Shown: piece by piece, positions 18,297 to 23,247 of the stretch
Position numbering within the stretch: the stretch's first letter is position 1
Layout of the letters: each line of letters begins with the position of its first letter
NCBI GenBank assembly: GCA_934617135.1
Contig: CAKTUC010000016.1
Location: 1-23,247, forward strand
Direction: 5' to 3'
DNA length: 23,247 nt
Origin: an uncultured Collinsella sp.
Lineage (GTDB): Bacteria; Actinomycetota; Coriobacteriia; Coriobacteriales; Coriobacteriaceae
Translations under genes and position numbers: made by a program
The notes under the pieces: generated by a model
What the model was told of the DNA's origin: nothing
What the model saw: the letters and a program-made list of their open reading frames with translations, nothing else
Databases searched by the model: none

Positions 18297-18860
18297 TTAG
18301 TCGATAGCGCCGATGCGGTTGAGCGGCCAGTAGCGCACAAGTGCCACGGCAATCAGATCGGAGCGGTCGACCGGACCAAAGTAGCGAGAGTCGGCTGAGT
18401 TCTCGCGATTGTCGCCCATTACCCACACACAGTCGTCGGGGACGGTGTAGGGATAGCTCACCTGGGCGGCGGGCGCCTGGACCGAAAGCGGCCAGCTCAT
18501 GCCGGTCGTATAGTCCTCATCGAGCGCCTGGCCGTCAACGACGACCTTGCCGTCCTGCAGGTCGACCGTCTGGCCGGCCGTGGCGATGACGCGCTTTACC
18601 AGCACGTCATGCTCGGACGTAGCATCGGGGTTGTGGAACACCACAATGTCACCCTGTTTGACGGGCTGTCCGAGCTCGAGCGTCACCTTCTGCGCCAGAA
18701 TCTGATCGCCGATCTCGATCGTGGACTCCATGGAGCCAGTGGGCACCACGAAGGGCTCGACCACAAACGTACGAATCACGAAGGTGGCGGCGAGCGCAAT
18801 CGCGACAATCACAATCCACTCAAAGGCGCCCCTCAGGGCAGAATGCTGCGATGGAACCAT
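18297..18860 (-). CDS. lepB: Signal peptidase I
   Basis: Signal peptidase I is the membrane serine protease that removes signal peptides from secreted proteins. The 187-residue frame has one N-terminal transmembrane helix (WIVIVAIALAATFVI, 15-29). Box B PTGSMESTI carries nucleophile Ser43. Box D VLVKRVIATAG has general base Lys89, and box E GDNRENSADSR follows. This is a short Gram-positive-type enzyme. The ATG at 18860 begins 2 bases after the trmD stop with GAGGAG overlapping the end of trmD, indicating coupled translation; the longer open frame into trmD is rejected. It should process the large secreted protein in this window, among others. Confidence 0.96.
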   Translation of the reverse strand: MVPSQHSALRGAFEWIVIVAIALAATFVIRTFVVEPFVVPTGSMESTIEIGDQILAQKVTLELGQPVKQGDIVVFHNPDATSEHDVLVKRVIATAGQTVDLQDGKVVVDGQALDEDYTTGMSWPLSVQAPAAQVSYPYTVPDDCVWVMGDNRENSADSRYFGPVDRSDLIAVALVRYWPLNRIGAID

Positions 18861-18862
18861 TC

Positions 18863-19621
18863 TCACTCCTCGCTCTGCGAATACGAAGCGTCCAGGATCT
18901 CCTGCGCATACGCGCGCTCTTCGGGCGTGAGGCGAGCCGTCTCGATCAGATCGGGACGCCAACGACAGGTGCGCTCGATGGCGTTTTTGCGGCGCCAGTC
19001 ATCGACCTTGGCGTGGTTGCCGCTTACGAGCACCGGAGGCACGCCCTCGCCGTTGAACTCGGCGGGGCGGGTGTACTGCGCGTACTCGAGCAGGCCGCCG
19101 TCCTCGGCAGTCGAGAAGGACTCATCGACATTGCTCATCTCGTCGCCCAGGGCGCCGGGAATGAGCCGTACGACGGCATCGGCCACGACCATAGCGGGCA
19201 GCTCGCCGCCCGTAAGCACGTAGTCGCCAATCGACAGACGCTCATCGGCATACGCATATGCGCGCTCGTCGACACCCTCGTAACGGCTGCACACAAACAA
19301 TAGGCGCTCGCTTTTGAGCAGGCGCTCGGCCACATGCTGCGTAAAGGGCTCGCCGCAGGGGGTAAAGAACACCACGGTGGGCTTGGGGCCCTCGGCACTA
19401 ATGGCCTCGATGGCCTCGGCGATGGGCTCAACCTTCATGAGCATGCCCTGTCCGCCGCCGTACGGCTCGTCATCGACAGTGCGATGGCGGTCGTGCGTCC
19501 AGTCGCGCAGGTTGTACGCCTTAAAATCAAAAAGGCCGGCCTTGCGGGCGCGGCCCAAGATCGATGTGGACATGACGGGCTCAAACATCTCGGGAAAGAC
19601 CGAAAGGGTCTCAATCAGCAT
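18863..19621 (-). CDS. trmD: tRNA (guanine-37-N1)-methyltransferase
   Basis: TrmD methylates G37 next to the anticodon using SAM, preventing +1 frameshifting. The 252-residue frame shows the SPOUT trefoil-knot motifs: RTVDDEPYGGGQGM (47-60), LLFVCSRYEGVDER (107-120), SIGDYVLTGGELPA (130-143), the catalytic-loop aspartate in NVDESF (Asp166), and LLEYAQYTRPAEF. The common CGRYEG reads CSRYEG here, a mild variant. The ATG at 19621 has GGGAGG a few bases upstream and follows the rimM stop by 10 bases. rimM-trmD adjacency is nearly universal. Confidence 0.98.
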   Translation of the reverse strand: MLIETLSVFPEMFEPVMSTSILGRARKAGLFDFKAYNLRDWTHDRHRTVDDEPYGGGQGMLMKVEPIAEAIEAISAEGPKPTVVFFTPCGEPFTQHVAERLLKSERLLFVCSRYEGVDERAYAYADERLSIGDYVLTGGELPAMVVADAVVRLIPGALGDEMSNVDESFSTAEDGGLLEYAQYTRPAEFNGEGVPPVLVSGNHAKVDDWRRKNAIERTCRWRPDLIETARLTPEERAYAQEILDASYSQSEE

Positions 19622-19631
19622 GTTGTCCTCC

Positions 19632-20153
19632 CTACTTGTCCATATCGATCAAGCCGTCCATAACCTGGACGGAAATTGTTCCTGTGTCGGGAAGATCGAG
19701 CACAACCTGCTCGATCACGGGGATCAGCACCTCGCCGTACCGATCGCCCTCGACAACCCAAACATCGTTGGCGGGCGTCGACATGATCTCGGCAATCGTT
19801 CCGAGCGAACCGAAGCGCTCATCGACCACCTCGCGACCCATCAGGTCGGTATAGGCGGCGTCGAGCGAATCGAGCTCAAAGTCGTCACGGTCAGCCAGCA
19901 CGTAGCATCCGGTGATGCCCTCGGCGGCCGTCAAATCGTCTATGCCCTCAAACGAGACCAAATCGCCATCGCCCGTATCGGTGACGGACACGACCGTGCA
20001 AAAACGGTCGCGCTTGAGCGCCGGCGGTGTCAAGGCGACACGCATACCCGGCTCCAATACAGAAGGAAGCCCCCGCAGCGGCTGCGCGAGGACCTCCCCC
20101 TTCCTTCCGTGCGGCTTGACCACACGGGCGATGTTTTTGTACTGGGACCTCAA
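19632..20153 (-). CDS. rimM: Ribosome maturation factor RimM
   Basis: RimM binds S19 and assists maturation of the 30S head. The 173-residue frame has the N-terminal barrel signature NIARVVKPHGRKGEV (7-21) and a C-terminal PRC-barrel with GREVVDERFGSLGTIAEI (105-122) and NDVWVVEG. The only start that retains the first strand is a TTG at 20153; an in-frame TAG lies just upstream and the next candidate, a GTG, would delete the first strand. The TTG lacks a well-spaced Shine-Dalgarno and lies in the loop of a GGACC/GGTCC hairpin directly after the khpA stop. Translation may therefore depend on ribosomes finishing khpA. Confidence 0.95.
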   Translation of the reverse strand: MRSQYKNIARVVKPHGRKGEVLAQPLRGLPSVLEPGMRVALTPPALKRDRFCTVVSVTDTGDGDLVSFEGIDDLTAAEGITGCYVLADRDDFELDSLDAAYTDLMGREVVDERFGSLGTIAEIMSTPANDVWVVEGDRYGEVLIPVIEQVVLDLPDTGTISVQVMDGLIDMDK

Positions 20154-20158
20154 GGTCC
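20145..20158 (-). promoter_or_regulatory. Hairpin presenting the rimM start codon
   Basis: GGACC and GGTCC arms enclose the tetraloop TTGA on the minus strand. The loop contains the rimM TTG start, and the base of the stem touches the khpA TAG stop. It would couple rimM initiation to khpA termination if it forms; this is inference. Confidence 0.45.
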
Positions 20159-20442
20159 TAGCCCAGAACCTCTACCTCGACAGCAGTGTCGAGGCGAGCG
20201 GCCAGTGCACGGGCGAGCGTGCGAATGGCCTTGATGGTACGGCCACGACGGCCGATGACCTTAGCGACGTCATCCTCGGCAACCGAAACCTCAATCGTGG
20301 AGGCGTCGTCGCCATCGATGACCTCGAGGCTCACGGAATCCGGGTCGTCGACGATCTGAACAACGAGATATTCGACGAGATCGGCGATGCGATCTGAGAG
20401 CATTGCCTCACCCTCGAGCTGTGCAGCGTCAACCTCAGGCAC
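20158..20442 (-). CDS. khpA: KH-domain RNA-binding protein KhpA
   Basis: KhpA is a small single-KH-domain RNA-binding protein, known in Gram-positives to pair with KhpB/Jag and influence cell division and RNA levels. The 94-residue frame carries the KH GxxG loop in KVIGRRGRTIKAIRTL (GRRG at 64-67), preceded by LVEYLVVQIVDDPD, the usual KhpA N-terminal helix. The start is a GTG at 20442 with GAGGAG at normal spacing, embedded in the end of rpsP. An internal ATG (Met14) would give a protein closer to the family norm of about 80 residues and is a possible alternative. It sits between rpsP and rimM as is usual. Confidence 0.93.
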   Translation of the reverse strand: MPEVDAAQLEGEAMLSDRIADLVEYLVVQIVDDPDSVSLEVIDGDDASTIEVSVAEDDVAKVIGRRGRTIKAIRTLARALAARLDTAVEVEVLG

Positions 20443-20445
20443 GAT

Positions 20446-20787
20446 TTACTCCTCGGCGCCCTCAGCGGCCTCAGCGGCAGCCTTAGCGGCCTCGGCCTCT
20501 TTGGCGAGCTGCTTCTTGGACTTCTTAACGACGGTCTCGGTCTTCTCGCCCTCGTTGGCGGCCTTGACCAGAGCGGCGACGGCGTCGGTGAGCTGAGCAC
20601 CCTTGGACTGCCAGTCAGCAATCTTCTCGAGATCGAGGTTGATGGTCTTGGGGGCGGTCATCGGGTTGTAGCGGCCAACCTCCTCGATGATACGACCGTC
20701 ACGCGGGGCGCGGGAATCGGCGACGACGACACGGTAGTACGGACGCTTCTTAGCGCCGTGACGAGCAAGGCGAATCTTGACTGCCAA
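20446..20787 (-). CDS. rpsP: 30S ribosomal protein S16
   Basis: S16 is needed for early 30S assembly. The frame begins [20 protein letters not shown], the canonical S16 start, and includes [20 protein letters not shown] and the [20 protein letters not shown] segment. The start is a TTG at 20787 with GGAGGAG upstream; the longer open frame to 20823 would place the ribosome binding site inside the gene. The 113 residues include a Lys/Ala/Glu-rich C-terminal tail of about 30 residues beyond the core. It is the first gene of the rpsP-khpA-rimM-trmD-lepB block, with two promoter candidates upstream. Confidence 0.98.
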   Translation of the reverse strand: MAVKIRLARHGAKKRPYYRVVVADSRAPRDGRIIEEVGRYNPMTAPKTINLDLEKIADWQSKGAQLTDAVAALVKAANEGEKTETVVKKSKKQLAKEAEAAKAAAEAAEGAEE

Positions 20788-20806
20788 AGGAAACTCCTCC
20801 AACCAA

Positions 20807-20840
20807 GCAGCTTTAGGCTGCAACTACAAACAAACAGTTG
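20807..20840 (-). promoter_or_regulatory. Tandem small hairpins in rpsP leader
   Basis: CAACT/AGTTG (20836-20840 with 20821-20825) and GCAGC/GCTGC (20817-20821 with 20807-20811) form two adjacent 5-bp stems just before the ribosome binding site. Because the predicted start is about 20837, the first stem may only form on transcripts from the distal promoter. A regulatory role is speculative. Confidence 0.3.
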
Positions 20841-20843
20841 AAC

Positions 20844-20872
20844 ATAATACGCCATCGACGCGGGCAGGTGAA
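20844..20872 (-). promoter_or_regulatory. Proximal promoter of the rpsP operon
   Basis: On the minus strand TTCACC (20867-20872) and TATTAT (20844-20849) are separated by 17 bases. The predicted start, about 20837, gives a leader of about 50 nucleotides before the rpsP TTG. Confidence 0.6.
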
Positions 20873-20916
20873 GTCCGTGAGACCAACTTCTTCGGTGTAG
20901 TCGAGGGCAAATCCAT

Positions 20917-20944
20917 ATCTTAGACAAGAATTCGCGATTTGCAA
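20917..20944 (-). promoter_or_regulatory. Possible distal promoter of the rpsP operon
   Basis: TTGCAA (20939-20944) and TAAGAT (20917-20922) on the minus strand are 16 bases apart. It lies about 70 bases upstream of the proximal promoter, back to back with the dinB promoter. Confidence 0.35.
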
Positions 20945-20976
20945 GCACATCCACGCACCCCACATGAGCTGCGCGG

Positions 20977-20982
20977 TATACT
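20977..20982 (+). promoter_or_regulatory. -10 box of dinB, implying a leaderless message
   Basis: TATACT ends only 6 bases before the dinB ATG at 20989, so transcription would start at or within a base of the ATG. No good -35 is visible 16-18 bases upstream and no Shine-Dalgarno precedes the ATG. Leaderless messages are common in actinobacteria. Confidence 0.45.
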
Positions 20983-20988
20983 CATGAC

Positions 20989-22245
20989 ATGGAAAGACGC
21001 GAACATACATACGGTTATGAGGATGCTGCGGGCGTCACGCCGCCGCCCTGGACGGGTCCGGCGGTGGGCCTGATGGACCTCGATGCGTTTTTTGCGAGCG
21101 TGGAGATGCTCGATCATCCCGAGTGGCGCGGCAAACCGCTCATCGTGGGCGGAGACGCCGATTCGCGTGGCGTCGTGTCCACGTGTTCGTATGAGGCGCG
21201 CCGATTTGGCGTGCACTCCGCCATGCCCTCGGCCGAGGCACGACGCCTGTGCCCGCAAGCGATTTGGACGCACGGGCATTTTGATCGCTACCGCGAGGTG
21301 AGCGCGCAGGTCATGGCGATTCTCGCCGACGAGACGCCACGCGTGGAACGCGTGTCCATCGACGAGGCCTTTATCGATATCACACCGGGCCGATTTGCAC
21401 CCGAGGACCCATTATTGGTGGCGCGGCGCATTAGCGATCGCGTGGCTGCGCTGGGAGTGACCTGCTCCATTGGCGTCGGCTGCAACAAGACGGTTGCCAA
21501 GATCGCGAGCGAGCGCGACAAACCGTTTGGTCTGACCATCGTACGCCCCGGCACGGAGCAGCGCTTCTTGGCCGCGCTGCCGGTGTCTGCGATGAGCGGT
21601 ATCGGGCGCTCGGCCGAGGAGCGGCTGCGCCGCATGCGAATCTATACGCTGGGCGAGCTGTCGCGTGCGCCGGAGTCGACGTTGGCTGCAATCTTTGGCG
21701 TGAACGGCGAGCGTATGCGCCAGCGCGCGCTGGGTCTCGAGATTTCCGAGGTCACAAGCCTGGATGAGGAGCGCGAGGTCAAATCGGTGAGCAATGAGCG
21801 CACCTTTGCGAAAGATTTGACTGAGCGTGGGGATATCGAGGCGGCGATCGCGTTGCTCGGCGAGTCGGTTGGGCGCCGCCTGCGCCGTCAGGAGCTGACA
21901 GGCGGAACCGTAACGCTCAAGCTCAAGTATTCGTATGGCAGCGGACGCACGGCACAGCGCCGCTTGCCCCACCCCACCGACGACGAGAATATCTTTGTGG
22001 CCGTAGCGCTCGAGCTGCTCGACAATATCTGGCAAGAAGGCATGCACGTGCGTCTGGCGGGTATCGGCATGAGCGACTTCAACCACCAAGGCGGCATCCA
22101 GACCGACCTGTTCTGCGAGATCGATGACCGCGGAGCCCAATCCAGCGACCGCCGCGACCTCTCCGTCGCCATCGACGCCGTCCGAGACAAATTCGGCGAC
22201 ACCGCCCTATCCTTCGGCCGCCAATCCCGCTTCTCCTCCCAATGA
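20989..22245 (+). CDS. dinB: DNA polymerase IV (Y-family, translesion)
   Basis: Pol IV copies past damaged DNA bases without proofreading. The 418-residue frame has the palm carboxylates Asp30 (GLMDLDAFFASVE) and Asp125-Glu126 (SIDEAF), a likely steric-gate Phe35, the CSYEARRFGV finger motif, and the little-finger domain. A beta-clamp-binding QTDLF is at 371-375. The start at 20989 is kept because the hydrophobic strand before MDLD belongs to the fold; the internal ATG at 21073 would lose it. It is the only plus-strand gene. It diverges from rpsP, converges on rsfS, and may be leaderless with an SOS-box-like sequence over its first codons, fitting damage control. Confidence 0.97.
   Translation: MERREHTYGYEDAAGVTPPPWTGPAVGLMDLDAFFASVEMLDHPEWRGKPLIVGGDADSRGVVSTCSYEARRFGVHSAMPSAEARRLCPQAIWTHGHFDRYREVSAQVMAILADETPRVERVSIDEAFIDITPGRFAPEDPLLVARRISDRVAALGVTCSIGVGCNKTVAKIASERDKPFGLTIVRPGTEQRFLAALPVSAMSGIGRSAEERLRRMRIYTLGELSRAPESTLAAIFGVNGERMRQRALGLEISEVTSLDEEREVKSVSNERTFAKDLTERGDIEAAIALLGESVGRRLRRQELTGGTVTLKLKYSYGSGRTAQRRLPHPTDDENIFVAVALELLDNIWQEGMHVRLAGIGMSDFNHQGGIQTDLFCEIDDRGAQSSDRRDLSVAIDAVRDKFGDTALSFGRQSRFSSQ
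21000..21013. promoter_or_regulatory. SOS (LexA)-box-like sequence at dinB start
   Basis: CGAACATACATACG matches the Gram-positive LexA-box consensus CGAACRNRYGTTYG at 12 of 14 positions, missing two in the second half-site. It lies 18-31 bases downstream of the dinB -10 box, inside the first codons, where LexA binding could block transcription. Confidence 0.35.
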
Positions 22246-22258
22246 TTTGCTTTTGGGC

Positions 22259-22300
22259 AAAAAGAAAGCCGGGCAGCTGCAGGTGGTGCAACTGCCCGGC
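22259..22300 (-). terminator. Intrinsic terminator after rsfS
   Basis: On the minus strand GCCGGGCAG pairs with CTGCCCGGC (9 bp). An inner TGCA/TGCA stem surrounds a 5-base loop, and TTTCTTTTT follows. It lies between the converging dinB and rsfS ends; the plus-strand side has no T run, so it mainly serves rsfS, though it may also hinder dinB read-through. Confidence 0.88.
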
Positions 22301-22346
22301 GAACGGTAGAGGGTGGCTCTAGAGAAGCCCCAGCCCAAATAAGAAC

Positions 22347-22802
22347 CTAGAGGAGGTTGAGGGGGAGCTGGGGGGCGTCGCCCCAGAGCTTCTCGAGGCG
22401 ATAGAACTCACGGGCCTCGGGGGTAAAGACATGGACGACGACCGAGCCGTAGTCCATGAGCATCCAGGTCTTCTGCTCGCGGCCCTCGATGGAGAACGGG
22501 TGCTCGCCGCAAGCCTCGGCGACCTTCTCCTCGATCTCGTCGACAATCGAATCGACCTGACGGTTATTGGTACCGGTGGCGAGGACAAAGTAGTCGCACA
22601 CATCGGAAAGCTCAGTCAGATCGAGCACTTGCACGTCCTCGCCCTTTTTGTCGTAGGCGGCCTGCGCGGCGGCGCGGGCGACATCCTCGGCGGCGACACC
22701 GCTCGCGGAAAGCGAGGCGGCGGTGCGGTCGGACGTGGCAACGAAGCTCTTGTGCTCCACACCTTCAAGAATCTGCTCGTCGGTCATGGTCTCATCGGCC
22801 AT
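22347..22802 (-). CDS. rsfS: Ribosomal silencing factor RsfS
   Basis: RsfS binds L14 on the 50S subunit and blocks subunit joining when nutrients are low. The core (from about residue 40) shows VQVLDLTELSDVCDYFVLAT, TNNRQVDSIVDEIEEK, and a C-terminal WMLMDYGSVVVHVFTPEARE followed by FYRLEKLWGDA, all diagnostic. The ATG at 22802 has AAAGAGGT upstream; a GTG seven codons earlier would place that site inside the gene. The 151 residues include an N-terminal extension of about 40 residues (acidic, then Ser/Ala-rich) not found in most family members. It follows the yqeK-like gene by 28 bases, the common nadD-yqeK-rsfS arrangement, and ends at a strong terminator. Confidence 0.96.
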   Translation of the reverse strand: MADETMTDEQILEGVEHKSFVATSDRTAASLSASGVAAEDVARAAAQAAYDKKGEDVQVLDLTELSDVCDYFVLATGTNNRQVDSIVDEIEEKVAEACGEHPFSIEGREQKTWMLMDYGSVVVHVFTPEAREFYRLEKLWGDAPQLPLNLL

Positions 22803-22830
22803 GGAATACCTCTTTCTAGACACGCCCGAG

Positions 22831-23247
22831 CTAGCGCAGCTGGGCGTAATGGTTGTAAATCGTAATAGCCGTGGGATAAAGATAGCGCCCGGACTGGATC
22901 ACATAGACCAGACCCTGCGCAAAACAGGAGAAGAACAACTCATCGAGCGAAGACTCCCCCACCATTTTGCGCAGAGCATGGGCATAGTCGCCGTGACGGT
23001 TGGGCTCGATAGCGTCAGCCACAAAGACCACCATATCGAGCGGCGTCATATCGCAAGCGCCCACGGTGTGACGGTCGACAGCCTGAAAGACCGCCGGCGA
23101 TAGCTCGGGAAAAAGCTGCGGAAGCTCATAAGCGGCGACCGGCCCATGCAGCAGTGGCGTCGCGGCCGAAGGCGAGCCGGCGACCTTAATACCGTAGTGC
23201 AGTGCACGGGCCACCAGCTCATCGTCGGAGAGTACCTTGTCCCAGTC
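22831..23247 (-). CDS. yqeK: YqeK-like HD-domain Ap4A hydrolase (N-terminus cut by window edge)
   Basis: YqeK proteins are HD-domain enzymes that split diadenosine tetraphosphate symmetrically to two ADP. The visible 138 residues contain LLHGPVAAYEL, the DRHTVGACDMTPLDMVVFVAD stretch (in two parts: AVDRHTVGACDMT, then PLDMVVFVADAIEPNR), and a C-terminal helical end, matching the second half of the family. The N-terminal part with the first His and the HD pair lies beyond the window. The frame is open to the edge (reading DWDKVLSDDELVARALHYG), so the internal GTG at 23214 is not the true start. Position directly before rsfS supports the call. Confidence 0.88.
   Translation of the reverse strand, partial: DWDKVLSDDELVARALHYGIKVAGSPSAATPLLHGPVAAYELPQLFPELSPAVFQAVDRHTVGACDMTPLDMVVFVADAIEPNRHGDYAHALRKMVGESSLDELFFSCFAQGLVYVIQSGRYLYPTAITIYNHYAQLR

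Noticed and set aside
22259..22300. Bidirectional terminator serving both dinB and rsfS
   Set aside because: The hairpin is strong, but only the minus-strand side has a T run, so it is assigned to rsfS alone.

Overview
The window looks like a chromosomal housekeeping region of a GC-rich gut actinobacterium of the class Coriobacteriia, most likely Collinsella or a close relative. This is an inference from gene content and order: a GC-rich sequence carrying the folate/FAD tRNA methyltransferase TrmFO, a two-subunit glycyl-tRNA synthetase, pyruvate phosphate dikinase with its DUF299 regulator, and several TTG and GTG starts. No database search was possible. Every gene but one (dinB) lies on the minus strand, so transcription runs from high to low coordinates.

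Reading in transcription order: the right end holds the tail of a yqeK-like HD hydrolase gene followed by rsfS and a strong terminator (22259-22300). dinB is the only plus-strand gene; it diverges from rpsP and converges on rsfS. Next is the classic rpsP-khpA-rimM-trmD-lepB block (20787 to 18297), tightly packed with non-ATG starts. In many bacteria rplS lies inside or next to this block and is followed by rnhB-yraN-comM-dprA. Here lepB is followed instead by glyQ-glyS-ppsR, then ppdK behind a 341-base regulatory gap, then a large secreted protein. Only then come rplS (own promoter and leader), rnhB, yraN, comM, dprA, trmFO and a xerC/D recombinase gene. rpsB and a truncated tsf close the window, with a well-formed promoter and a structured leader before rpsB.

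Most genes serve translation: ribosomal proteins S2, S16 and L19, EF-Ts, ribosome maturation and silencing factors, tRNA modification and aminoacylation. A second group handles DNA (XerC/D, DprA, ComM, YraN, RNase HII, DNA polymerase IV). ppdK and ppsR form a metabolic enzyme-regulator pair; the predicted regulatory Thr476 and catalytic His478 of the dikinase are both present.

The standout is the 935-residue secreted protein at 8316-11123. It has a signal peptide, an unrecognised N-terminal domain, a long Ser/Thr-rich alternating beta segment resembling aerolysin/ETX-MTX2 pore-forming toxins, two Ig-like domains, an Ala/Ser linker and a compact C-terminal domain. It sits in an otherwise housekeeping neighbourhood, about 40 bases after the strong ppdK terminator and without a recognisable sigma-70 promoter. 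Other points of interest are a layered operator region before ppdK, the rimM start codon placed in a hairpin loop, a probable non-canonical start for the Xer recombinase, and a likely leaderless dinB with an SOS-box-like sequence at its start.
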